From: Diphasiastrum complanatum | Lineage: Eukaryota; Streptophyta; Lycopodiopsida; Lycopodiales; Lycopodiaceae | Length of the DNA stretch: 64,000 bases | Assembly (NCBI GenBank): GCA_029204225.1 | Contig: CM055095.1 | Span: 43,489,184 to 43,553,183, forward strand | Direction of reading: 5' to 3' | In this document: piece by piece, positions 21,301 to 34,683 of the stretch | Numbering within the stretch: position 1 is the first letter of the stretch | Layout: each line of letters starts with the position of its first letter | Notes under the pieces: generated by a model | Seen by the model: the letters and a program-made list of their open reading frames with translations, nothing else | What the model was told of the DNA's origin: nothing | The model's database searches: none | Translations under genes and position numbers: made by a program

Positions 21301-24300
21301 ATCTTTTCTGCGTCACCCCAAAATGTTGGAGCAAGCACAATGTTCTCTACTTCTTTTCCTAGCTCAGATCTGCATGATTTTAATCTATGCCACTCCTCAC
21401 TAACCACTATCCGTCGAAGGGCTGCCTTTACACGCACCAAGTTTGCCAAAACAATATACATATATGCAAACCTTGTTTCACTAGGTTTTAGTAGTTCACG
21501 GGTGCTGAATTTACGAAAGAGTGCAAGTACTCTTGATCGAGAGGTGATGAATGTAACAATCTTTCGTGCTATCTGCAAAACAGGTGCATCCAAGCGTCCA
21601 ATATCCTCGAATAACAAGTCCAAGCAATGACATGTGCAACGCGTGAAAAATATCTTAGGATACTCCTCTTCTAGGATACGACCTGCACTAAGACAATTAT
21701 TGGCATTATCCATAACCACTTGCACCAAATTTTCAGCTCCAACCTCTTCGATTACCATCTTCACATGTCGATAAATATACTCACCTGTCTTGGTCAAACC
21801 ACTAGCATCAATACTGCGTAGGAAAACAGAACCATAAATACTAGTGGCTAGGAAGTTTATCAAAGGCCTCCTTCGAGTGTCTGACCAACCGTCACATACA
21901 ATACTACAACCATATTTAACCCATTTCTCTTCTATTACTAGCAACTCTTTGTGAAGGGCAGCTACCTCCTCTTTCAAGTCAACCACTCGCAAAGTCTCGT
22001 AAGATACAGGCTTGCAAGTAGGCTCGACCTCTCCTGCAGCAGTAATCATCTCTGCAAAATATTTGCTCTTAATAACATTAAAAGGAATGGCTTTTGCATA
22101 GAAGAACCGCCTGCATGCAACTCTAATTTGGCTCTTCGCTTGACACTCCAGCTTTCTTGCAACTGTTTTTGAGAGCCTGAAATGGCCTCTCTCCCCCTCT
22201 TGCTTGGACCCCCGCCCTCGACGAATGTTTGAGCATCTGCTGTTCCTTCCTCCACTTCTTCTACAGAATCTATTCTTTGTGACTCAGGTTGTAATGATTG
22301 TTTCACATTTAGTGGTGTCTTTGTACATGGTTTCACACCCTTTCCGCTACTGCCAAGTAAATGAGAAACAACTCTTTGCAGCCCACCTTGAAACACATGG
22401 TCACAAAACTTACATTGGACTTTCTTCATCCCTGATCCTCCTGATGATTTTCCAGCCTCCCCTAGGATCAATACATGTGCCCATGCCTCTGACCTTGCCT
22501 TAGGCATCGTAAACTTGAAGTTCTTAGGTGATTGAACTTAAAACCTGAAAAATGGTGAAAAAACAGCACCTTGCTACAAACACAAATGCAAAGCAACAGA
22601 ACTCCTGATTGCCCAAGCAGCCTATCCAATATGGGGCGCCCTAGTCTCTTCAATAATGCTGCAAAATTTCAGAAGGAATGGATGAGTAACAATCAACCAA
22701 CAAAACTTGCAAAAAAAAGGACCAAGAAGTCATTTTTGGAGAAGACAGCCCGTATATCTCAGAATAGTTTCATTTTTAGCTTGATTTGAAGCTGCCATTA
22801 GCTTCAGAATGGGCCAAAACCCTTACCTGCAAATTTTTGCAGCAGTAGGAGCTCTAACGATGGCTGGAGATCATGTAGAGGCCTCTCCAAAATGCGCTGC
22901 AGCCGCTGCCTTCTTGAAAACTCCTCTTCATCCAATGTCTGATGAAGATTTGGTGGGAGCCCAACAAAAGTGATCACGCCCCCCCCCCCCCCCCCAAAAG
23001 AAAGTGGCCACGCCCCCCGAAAGAAAAAAAAATTTGCCATTTTTTGGGGGGGCGTGGCCACATTTCTTCAAAAAAAAAATGAAAAAAAAAAGTTGAAAAT
23101 CGGCCATTTGAAACGCATTTCAAACGGCCGCGTTTCCAAGAGCTTCCAAACGCATTTGGTTGCAACCATGAGGGGTCTGTGTTTCAATTAGTGTGATCTT
23201 TGAGGTTATTTTATGTCTATAACTGTGTAGGCTAACATTTTAAATGTAAAGTACATTCCTAATTCAGCATGTCCTTTCTTTCTGTGATTCTAACAGATGC
23301 CATTGCATGCAGGCCTTGGAAGATGCATTTTCTGGCTTAGTCATGAAAAATGGCTTGCCTGACTTTAGGTTCAGTCAGGTATGGTCTTGTTTTGCCGGGA
23401 TGCTATTTGATTATCTTTAAGAGAGGCCTTTATTATCTTATTGAATAGAGATCTTAAATCATGCGTTAGGTTGTTAAGAATGTGTTAAGAAAGGTTCATA
23501 AATTTCTTTTGAGGGATGCATACTCGTAGTACTCAGTTGATTGTAATAAGATCCACAGAAAGCTTTTTTTACATATAGAGCATATCAAAGCAATTTGCTA
23601 GCACTAATTCTAGAAGCTAAATAGAAGGGTTGTAGTTATGAGAAAGACATCACTAGCGAATATTGATAGAGAAAAAAGATATTGAGATAAGACGCAGATA
23701 ATATACCCAGCGAGTAAGTGAGTTTCAGGCTCCTGAGCAGAGGTACACAAGCTCTCAGGCCTCCTGCCTCCTTGACACACTATCACTGCCCTTCCCTGAG
23801 GTACCCATGATTACATCAAATGGGTTATCTACAGAGCTTAAATTGATTGAGCTTGGCATGGTCAATTGTGGGCCAAACCTGACTTCTATTGAGCTCATGT
23901 TTTGGAGACAAATGTATCAAGGATCCCACTTCTACAACACTACCTGAGTTTTCGGTTATCACATGGTCTCAGATTCAGATTGGTCAACTCCAAGTCTCTT
24001 CGCATCAGCTTGAGGTTGAGATTGGACAGTTTTAGGGTACCTCTCAAGAGGATGGGATCCACCAGTTTTATTTTCTAGGTGAGGTGGAGATTGAGGAGCA
24101 CTTTATCTTCATTTGGCCAGCCTAATACAAGATTTGGGGGAGAGGTACTACCGTTTGTTCAAAGACACACGAATCACTTTGCGCTCACTTGTTACCTATG
24201 AGGATCCACGTTGTGTTGCACTTGTGTACGAGAGATGCATGTATTACAACAAGATCTCTAGCCTTCACATAAGTACTCTAAATACACAGCTTCCTTTTTC

Positions 24301-27300
24301 GTATCACTTCCTTTTTATCCAGACGGCGACCATGACCAAACCGAAATTCACAGGATGATGAGGATGATGATGACACGACTCGACTCCCCGCAAAGCTTAG
24401 ACATAGTGCACCTCCCAGCATTACCCTATAGCCAAACCTACTCGTCCTACCACAAGGAGTGGTCCCTCTCACATTTGACATTTGTAGCATATGCCAGGTT
24501 TACCTCTCAATACAGCTCGTATCACATCCTTCTTTAGTAGTAGCATTAGCTTCACCACCACCTCTAGGGCATGATTTGAGGCTTTTTACCATCATAGATA
24601 GCTACTCCATAGCTATTTCATGATTCATATCTAGGTTATTTCTTTATCATTGGTATTTGTACTTAGAATTACATTACATGCACGTTATTTTTAAAAATTC
24701 GGAGACATTTTACACATGCTCCACACACTTGATATGCACCTATTTGTCTTATATGCCTTTTGGCATGGAAAAGACAATAATAAAGCTTTCTTTCTTCTTT
24801 CTACTTGTATGAACTAATGAATAAAGTTCTCTGCAAAAAAAATTCTCATAATGTGAATGGATCCCTTTTTTGACTGCAACATCAGAAGTTAAGCTATTGA
24901 GTTCCGACAGGTCACATTCTTTAATATCTCAATATAAATCATGATTCCATATAGGCAAGTATAGAAGAGAAATGATGAGATCCTTGCACATGGATCAAGA
25001 TGTGGAGGCATATGCAAGCTTGATCGAAGAGAGAGTTGTAATATTGCTATTATGACAAATTTTATTTTTAATTTGTTGGGATAGACCCGAAGGGGGCTGC
25101 TGCAAAGTTTGGATCCTAAGATGTTCAGCTGTGCAGCTAAGGATTATACTGAAATTTTGCATTGGGAGTATGATTTCTACTACCATGCACCTGCGTCAAG
25201 AAAAATGTTGGCCCCAAGGTTGTAGAAATCTACACACCTTAAGGATTTGCACTGTTGGTAAGCCTTATATAAATCAGCAGTGGATTGTTCAGTTGAATAG
25301 AAATGATAAAACCTCCTAAACTTCAGGAGGCCTTTGTAAATTTCATGATGACTCACGCTGGCTAACACTGAAAATTAAATAAATACTCACAATTCAAGCT
25401 GACTCACACTGGTCCATTCCCAAAAAGTTTTGCTAGTGCTGCATGAAACGTCTTTCCAAAGCAAAAGAAAAGGCATTAAAAAATTTCAAATTGTTTATAT
25501 GTTCTGTATGTACAAAGTGGAACCTTTTGGTACAGAACGGGCTTCTATGGTATAAATGCATATATTTTTACAGGATCTACTTGAATATTGGGCCTTTTGA
25601 GGGTGGATTCCTACAAATCATATGTTGTGGACATTAGAGCCTTCAAGAAGTTTTGACAGTTTAGCTCTTTCATATATATACTGGAATACGTTTTCAGGAT
25701 CTGCTCACAACGTCTTTCCTCCAGTAAGTTGTTGCACATTCATTTTGCAGCTATTCCCTTGGATTTTTTAAAGTTGCGATATTGTTATTTTCCATTTTTG
25801 TCTCACCTGATTACTTTTCAGCCAGCGCATCACGTCTATTTTCTTAGCTGCTTGGCAATGTGAATCTAATGGGGGGTGGGCATGCAAAATGTGCAAGCTC
25901 CATCAGGAGTTTGACCTAGGATTGATTCATTCTGTCATCAGTCTGTAGTTTCCTATCACACTGTTTCAATTGCAAGTTTCTTCTGGATCCTCTCACCTAC
26001 TCCGAGCATGTTAAATCTCTAGAGGATACTAAATCCTCTAAGTTAATCATAATTGCATGCATGCATAGATTAGGCATTCCAAAAAAACAGAGAGCATCAT
26101 AGCCTTCCAGCTGAGAGAAAAAGACATCTGGATGATGTTTTTTGTGAATTCTGGGTATATCAAATTAGACTATTGAATCCGACTTCACTTCGATACATTT
26201 GTCGTCACATGAGAACAAGCACCTACATTTGAGGTATATGTATTTACATTTGAGCCATAGGCAGACAATTGAGGTACATGTACATATGGTCACACAACCA
26301 TACAAAAGACACACAGGTGTACATAGAGTTTATGTGACGGTACATACAAAAAAGAGTCAGGCATTCTCTATGCCAGGGTATCTCACAAGTCTGTAGCTTC
26401 TGGTCCTATGATTGTTCCAGATATTATGTCTACCTCACCTTTTTTGTGGTCCACCAGTGCTTCTACATATATTGATGCAACTAGTCTACATGTACTTGCC
26501 ATTTTTCAACTTGGACATGTTCTTCCATTATAAACTTCTTTTCATATACTCAGAGATAAAACTCTTCTACGTTTTGCCTTTCTTCTATCATTCAACATAA
26601 TACTCCACGGTTATGTTTCTCCATTTTTCTCTCTAATTTTTTACTACGACTTCTATTTTTTCTTTGTCATGATTGATGTTATAATTCCACAATGGTTGTT
26701 GGAAGCGAGAAGTATTTACTATTCGAAACATAATGTCAATACTACTCGTTACTCCTATGTCATCGCTTTCTTTGAGCCATATTTATCCATTATTAAATGC
26801 TCTTATCATGTTCATTTCAGTAGTATGGTGATTTGCAGTATCTTTGGCACAAGAGCTCTTATCACCATAGTTACCAAGAAATGGGAACAGGAACATCTGG
26901 GCCCCTGGAAACAGGAATTTTTCTGAGGGAGAGGGGAATGGAGGAATGAGGGAAGGCCCTGTAATAAGTTAATATTTATCCACGATATTCAAATCAATGT
27001 TTTTATCTGGCATTCTCAGCAATGTGATCCATAGGCAATAGGTACTCATTCCATTTGTTTTTCATATTTATGGCTTTTCCTGAATATGCATTCAGTGATC
27101 TTGTTAAAATATTTTGCAATTTTGTAAGTTTCTATAGGTCACATCGGGACTTACATTTTGTAAGTTCAACCATTTTTTCAAACTAGCTATGGGAAAATAA
27201 TGTAGGCCAAATATCACTGACAAGGACATCTATAAAGACCATGAAGTATTGCATCAAGGTGCATGGGTGGGACTGCAAACTTTGCAAGGGTGATCTAGTG

Positions 27301-30300
27301 TGGAACTAAGGGCTTAGCCCGTATTATACGTGAAAGCATAGTGATCTATGGTCGCAAGATACTGGCCAAATTAGATGAGGTAAGATCAGTGCACCATGTT
27401 GCTGCTACATATAAGGATGCAGAAGAAACAATGATGTCAAAAAGCCGACACTTACTACTCGAGGCATCTCGAATAAATTGACGTAAATAGAATCTCTCCA
27501 AGCCTAGTAGAAGTTGCTTGTCTCATACTAAATATAGGACCGTAAAGAGCATGCCTAAGTAAGTGTAAGATGAAACGATCTCCAATGGATGATTTTCCAA
27601 AAGGAGTTCCTGTCTCAACATAAAGCTCCTGGAAGTGTTGAAGATCATTTCTTTAGTCTTCTTAATGTTAACCCTAGGCCCCATCTGGAACAGAGGCAAT
27701 CAAGCTGCCATTGTAGGCGCTCCTTGGTAGGTGAAACTAGAATGACATCATCCACATAGAGAAGAATGATAATCAAGATGTGTCCCAATATATTGCCCAA
27801 ATAGTGTAGGTAAGAGGTAACACCCTTGGTTCACCCCAATAGTGCTCATGATCTATTAAAAAATGCCTTTGTCACTTCGAAAACATTCCAATACTCTCTC
27901 TTAGTGTGCCATCACTGCCAGAATAGAAAAACTAAGGTCTCATATCCGTTGGATAAGTAAAGAGCGTGGGACAAAGTTGAAGGCTTTCTTGAAGTCAATG
28001 AAGCAACAATAAACTCACTCTCTTTGGTGTTGAGCTTCCTCAATGATGGCCTTGAGAGAAAGATATGATCTGTAGTGGAATAGTGGGCTCTAAACCCAAT
28101 CTTTATATTTATGTAAACTTAGCAATATCAGTGGGATAGAGCAATAATGGCTTAGACCAAGGCAGTTGATTAATATGAATCGTACTTTCAAAATTTCTTA
28201 CTTGGACATTTTCAAATCTAAACAGCAAAAGTATGGCCATACATGTTCATGATATCTTTGGTAAGTAAAAATATGATCTGCAGACTGCAATGCATACATA
28301 ACGTATAGTGGCAAGAACAAAAGTCAGACCTACTTCATGGGATTTTTAGCTTGAAGTTTTGTGCCTTTATAATTTTGTCATGAAGATGTAATACTTTTCC
28401 AATACAATTTTGATTAATTGCGTACTTTTGAGACATACCATGATGTTATTCGGATAGTCCACTCAATGTCTCAAGCTTGTTGCTCAAAAGTATGGTCATA
28501 CAGTAGCGGCTATGATCTTCAAGTTTGCAAATTTTGAGACGCACATCCAGTTTGAAGCGATGAGTCAAGTAGGGTAGCATGTTTAATAGTGGGCAATTTT
28601 ACTCACATCCATTGTGATTGCAGATGGCAGGTAAGCTTTTCAAGATTGCTCTAAAGTTTAGGTTTCAACTTCCTGCCTACTACACGTTAGTTCTACGATC
28701 AATTGCTTCCTTAGAAGGTTATCTTTTTATCATATGAGAGCTCAAGTTTCCGCATCATTGGTTAATCATGGTTATTGCTCAATCCTATTTGTATTTTCAT
28801 CAAAGCCATCAAACTCCTTGAAAATGTATCTTATGCTAAGGGGAAGTTATTTTGACCAGGTATGGCTTTGGCAGTTGATCCAAACTTCAAGGTTTTTGCA
28901 AGGACATACCCATTTGTTTTGCGGCGCCTCCTTCACGATAACTCTCCCCCCATGAGATGTGTGCTACGTTCTGTAAGCAAAATATCTTTCAGCAATGTCG
29001 TAAATTGTTAGCTCTTTAGTGAATGTAAACAAATGCATATGATTTTTGCAAGACAACCATCATATGATTTTTCATAACATTCCTTCTAATCAACATGTTA
29101 GACGAATGGAGTATTGAATGCTATTGAGTTATTTTTACTAAAATAGTATAATTGAACGACTCTTTTTAAGTACTTTTGGGTTGTTAATTAACTATAGTGG
29201 GATGCTCATAGCTTCCCTTCCCTTCCTTTTCATCTTAAATTTCTATCAAGGACTTGAAATAGGGAAGTACCATAGATGCATAGATCATTGCTTTTATATG
29301 GTGATGATCATGCTAAAGATTCAAGAAACTTGCAAGATGGTATGTTGACTATTGGCCTTCACTGGTAGCCATGCCTTAGATTGTGAAACATATACCGGCT
29401 CATCTGCCTCATACAATGGAGGCTCTCTGTGATCAAGCCCTAGCTCTCTCTCCCTCATCTCGGCAAGCTCCCTCTCTCTCTCTGCCATCAACTGTGTGCC
29501 CAAGTCATCTGTAGGCATGGGATGGGTGTTGTCCGTAGGCAAGTCAACCTGGCGCTCCAAATCAGATATCTTCGTCTGCAAGGTCAAAATTTAGCATGTT
29601 AGAGAAACAACTTGATCAGGAAATAAAACCAACGTATTAGTGAGCCGTCAACCAACATGCTATGGGAGAATAGCTTATCACCTACAATGCGCTCATAATG
29701 GTTGACAGTCTCCTGGCGAGACGTGCGTTGGTGCTACAGAACACCAACCGCTCCAGCTGACTCATTGACAACCTGTTTCTTCTCCTCGTGTGAATGAGGG
29801 AGGGCCCATGTGCTCCAATTACGCTCACACATGGAGGCAGCACAATCCTGTGGTACGTGCAATGAAATGGTTCAGCACATGTGCACAGGTGGAACGTCAA
29901 CGAAACACAGCAAGGGAGGATGAGATCTGATGCATACCCGTGAAAGGACACGCAATGCAAGACGCTGTATGGAGGGATAGGTGCTACCGAACATGATCCA
30001 CCAGGTAATGGGGAGATGCCTCCTCTCTGGATCCTGATCAGCCGGGTGACCGAACGTGCCCATGCCAAAACGAAATGCAGCTAGCTCCTTCATGAGTCTG
30101 ATAGGATCCAAATTAATGTGTGGACCCACCTTGTAGATGTACTCAAGCCAATCCGCCTCGAGCTCCCTGTCTGAAATCTGTGTCGGAGAGAGGAAGAGGG
30201 GATGCAGGATGTGTGCAATGTTGTGGATATTCCTGTTAGTCTCCCAGATGAACTTCAACTCGGTCATCCTGCATGTGAGAGAGGCATGTGGTTTAGGGTT

Positions 30301-33300
30301 CAGGCATGAAATCGAAGCGAAATACGGAAAAATTGTAACATCAACCGACTAACAAACTAGCAACACTAACAAAGATAAAGAGCAGATACAATACTATACT
30401 GCTTACCTGTCTGGCTGCAAGATGGGGCTGCGAAAACTGTCCAATCTGGTCCATGAGCTCATACACCGGTCCAAGTGTGGACCCCTCGCTGTCAGCCATG
30501 CGGAGCACAATGTAGAGTGGTCGAAGGAGTCTTGACAATGTCTGCGCATCCCTCCAAAACTGGTCTTCCCTCACCGTGGAAGAAAAGTGCTCCCCATCCT
30601 CTGTGCGCTGAAACGTACTGGTACGCCAAAGATCACTGGCAACCATCTGTAGAAGTTGTGCCCTGCACCTGATCAAACGGTCGATGACCACCAAGTCGAA
30701 TGCAAACATGTGGGGGTTGGCTTACGGAGGTCCAAATGGCTGAACACCCGGAACTATATTTTTTTTTAACCTAATCCTCCCCCCCTCGCTTCATCTCTCT
30801 CCTTGCCCGTCGCCCTACTGTCCGCGCCCTCCCTGCTGTCCGCGCCCTCTCTGTTGTATGCCCATCGCCCTACTGTCCGCGCCCTCCCGGCTGTCTTCGC
30901 ATTGCACTGATCACGTCCACCCCTGCTATTGCTATTTCGGCCTTTATTGTGGTTTTTTCAAGCCTTCCGACTCCTATCCCCACAGAGATCTCTGCCTTCT
31001 TTCCCCAGTCCTTTCTACAGAGATGGTGCATTCCAACCTTGCCAATCTGTGGGACGAGGTGGACATTGTCAGGCAGGTTCCCGACAAGTCCAACAAGTCC
31101 GGTGCAAGGATCGTGCGCTGTCGATATTGCCTGACCGAGTTTGTTGCCACCCTCACTCGCCTTAAAGGCCACCTACTCGGCGCACGTGCGAGAGATGGTG
31201 GCACACTGAATGCTGCCCCCTGTGCCAGCATGTCCGTTCCCGTCAGGCAGCGACTTTTGGATACCTACGGGCCACATCTTGTGGCGGGGGAGAACACCAT
31301 TTCGGAGGGTGTTCTTCGGTTTTGCACCGCTCCTTACGTGGTTGACCCCGAGTTGCTGCCTGCTTGGCTGGCACGCATGAGGAGAGGGAGTGCATCCTCG
31401 TCCAGTCCCTTTGCCCCTCATCCCCCTCAGACAGTTCTGCCTCACGCACCCCCATCTGCACCCATTCTGGTGGATCTCGTCCCACCGCGTCCGCCAGTTG
31501 CCACTGCGGTTCCACCACCACCTACTGTTGCTCGCACTCTCCCAGCTTACGACTTTCTCATGGACTCTCCGCCTCCCGAGCAGGAGCAGGCCCCGGATGC
31601 CAGTGACGAGGCCTTCCAGGATGTTGAGGAGATCCCTTCCTCCCTCCCTTCACATCCGGATGACCTCCCTACCCAGCAGTTTTCGTATCCCATGCCAGAT
31701 GTCCACCCTCCACCAGTGTACCCCACTTACGCTGCTGCGCCCATCCCGGCCAGTGCATCCCACTCTCCCCATTCCACGTCTACAGCTGATGCATCCACTA
31801 GTGCCCAGCCTGTCGCGTCATCATCCATTCCCGTCACGTTCGGTGCACCGTGCTGGAGGTCCGCTACCCGTTGCCCAGCTGGGAGAGTTCTTAGGCAGCA
31901 GAGCATTCGCGGCGCGCATCAGCCGCACATGGATAGAGAGGCCACACAGGCCGTGGCCAGCCTGATTTATGAGCTGAACCTTCCATTTGCCATCACCGAC
32001 TCTGAGCCCTTCAGAAGGGCCTTCCGCCTTGCACAGTTTGTTAGCCCTAGCTGGAGAGTCCCTAGTTCAGAGGTTGTCCGCACACACATGCTGAGGGATA
32101 GGGTCGAGTCATTGTCTAGAGAGATGGAGCCTCTGCGTCGCCATTGGGCCACTTACGGTTGCAACATCATGTTCGATGGCTGGACTGATGTCAGGAGGAG
32201 GCCGATCCTCAACATATTTGTCTCCAGCTGCATGGGCACACAGTTTTTGAGGGCACTGGATTGCAGCAGGGGGGGGAGAGTCAGCAAGATGACTATAATA
32301 GACAATCAAGCAATCTCCTGCGAAGAATGACCAAGAGCATCTGATATGATCAAGCAATAGCAAAGGGTTCTCCCACAAAGAGCCCAAGCAATATCAATAA
32401 GGTGAATAATCAATGAATTGCCTAACGTCTAAATGATGGTCCTATATATATTATCTAGAGGCCCTTAGTGGAGCCTTCTAAATAAGGGCAAGTTAGGGTA
32501 CTTGGGTCCCGTTAGGACATGACCTTTATGGTAATTGGGAAATAAACCATGGCCCTCCATGGCGGGCTATGAAATGTAGCAAGATGAATATACTACTGAA
32601 ATATGATGAAAATGGTGGCAATAGCAAATAAAAAATGATGAAAGAGATGCAATATGTATCCATGTTGATCCAAAAGCGCTATTAAGGAACCTTAATGACC
32701 CAAGAATACCACCAGAGACATGTGCAACAAGGATAACCCAAGCTATCTGGAGAAACCAGGCATGACACTGATCACAGCAATCCAAGGAGCAAATAGAGAA
32801 CAATAGGCAGGAATAGCAGCACCAATGTATCTGCACCAAGGAAAAATAGAGGCATCAGGTGGATCAAATGAAATCCAAGATATACACAAGGGCCAAGCAT
32901 GCCAATAAAAGTGGATCATCAGCAACACAACAGCAAATATGCCATACACTAGAGGCCAAGCTATATGCAACAACTAGGTATGCGAAGAAAAAGCATCAAG
33001 AGCCCAAGATATCCAGAAGGCGCCATTCAAAAGAACATGATCCATAAGTGTAGTAGCAATAATCATCAATTGATAAACTCTGGTTTAAATACTCATCTAG
33101 AAGAATCTCATCAAGATGAGCAATAATGACCATCTGAAAAACATCTGCTAATGATGGATGCAGAAGCACTGAAGGATTCATAGAAAGTAGATGTGCAAAT
33201 CCATCTATTATATCAGAATCGGAACAGGAGCATAGTTGCATAAGCTTCATCGCATGCAACATTATCATCAACCTTTAGCTGTGATTCTAGCACAATGTCT

Positions 33301-34621
33301 GACATTATCACAACATCAACATGTATATGTGAAGCACTCTCACTGTGTGACAGTGACTTTCTCTCATTGTGCGATACTGTCACTCTCATCCTCACAATAA
33401 TACTCAACCTTGCTTGTAGAAGGAAGCTCACAAGGTGACTCAGAAATAGACTCGGAAGGATGCTCATTAATATCACCGTCAACATCTATGACACTACTCT
33501 CATGTACAGAAGGACTCTCAAAGCAGACGTGTCATCAGCTGATAAGATAACTGGGCAAAGCACATGTAGAAAGACATGCCACTCAGAGATAGGCAGATGA
33601 GAACGGACATATGTACGGCACTTAGAATAAGCAGGACCACCTAAGAGAAGAATTGCATTAGCAATCTTTTGAGAATCAGTACGCGAAGACACCTGATTAC
33701 TTGAATATCAGCTTTTTTCTTAGAAAAAATTTATAAATATTATCTTCGAAGCTAAAAAGAGAATCGAGTAAGATGCTAGTGGAACCTTATAGAAATTAGG
33801 GCAACTTAGGATACTTGGGTCCCATTATGACATGCCCTTGATGATACTTGGCCCAGTACCTAAAGGTATACAGGTTAGGGCCCACTTCTAGTATATAACC
33901 CCCTAACTAGTATATAACTGACTCATAAAATCACATTAAATAAAATATTCTTTTATCTTTTTTGTTCTATTTGCATTTTCTCATCTGACTCACATGTATA
34001 CAGCACATGCTTGCACGGCAAATTCTGTAGATAACGTATGTAGTTTCTGCATTTCAGAAGACAATGTTTGTGCAGGAAAAGGATTTCTGTGTAAGCTTAT
34101 AGCTGATCCTTTGTCTGGCACCTTCCAGCTTCTACTGAACTCCAAGCGGGAATTTAGGTGGGACCGTATATCTGCATTTGTCACGGTAGTGAATCCAATT
34201 TCCAGGTAAGCTTCAAAAGTGCAATGTGGTAGTGTGTTTCATCATCCACCCTAGACTTACATTATAAATCTCTAATCCCAGATCATGGAGTCAATTATCT
34301 TCATCTTGATCAAGGTAGATGCTGCTTGAGCAGCAGCCCTACATTGATGTGTTTTCTTCTGTGATGCTTCCTTATGCTAGATGAGCCACCACAGTAATTT
34401 ACAAGCTTTTACTTTAAACATTTTGCACAGGTTTTTAACGCCTTCTATATTGTGTGCATGATAGATGACAATGTATTGCCACTCTAACACTAGTTTTGGA
34501 TCGTTCAGGAGCACTGTTGCAACAGGAACTTCAGATAAATCAACTCAAAACTTAATGACAAGTATGTGGAAGATAATGACTTCAAAAGATGGGATTGTTA
34601 TTCGACGTATTCTTCTGGAAG

Positions 34622-34683
<62 letters not shown>

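Larger units (their letters stand above)
19945..23170 (-). mobile_element. Nearly complete hAT transposon, 3226 bp
   Basis: Terminal inverted repeats CAAGATTGCAACCAAACG and CATGGTTGCAACCAAATG (ends read inward) match at 15 of 18 positions. A perfect 8-bp duplication, aggggtct, flanks them. Subterminal regions hold many copies of CAAACGTTTG and GAAACGCGTTTC, likely transposase-binding sites. The right subterminal part has a poly(C) run and a 15-bp hairpin (23004-23018 with 23047-23061). The minus strand encodes the transposase. It sits inside the intron between the DFG exon and the next exon of the kinase gene. The perfect duplication suggests a fairly recent insertion. Confidence 0.92.
23379..28623 (+). 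other. Kinase intron c, 5.2 kb
   Basis: Starts GTATGG, ends attgcag. It contains a plus-strand truncated LINE (about 23880-24835) and a minus-strand LINE fragment (27190-28115). The rest, including 24836-27189, shows no recognisable gene, RNA or repeat beyond AT-rich sequence. Confidence 0.7.
28973..34128 (+). other. Kinase intron e, 5.2 kb
   Basis: Starts GTAAGC and ends ttccag. It holds the two oppositely oriented halves of a second hAT (29321-32268) and an LTR-like element (32268-33870). No host exon was recognised inside. Confidence 0.7.

Noticed and set aside
31173..31965. Antisense and alternate-frame ORFs over the hAT N-terminal half
   Set aside because: Shadows of the GC-rich transposase frame.
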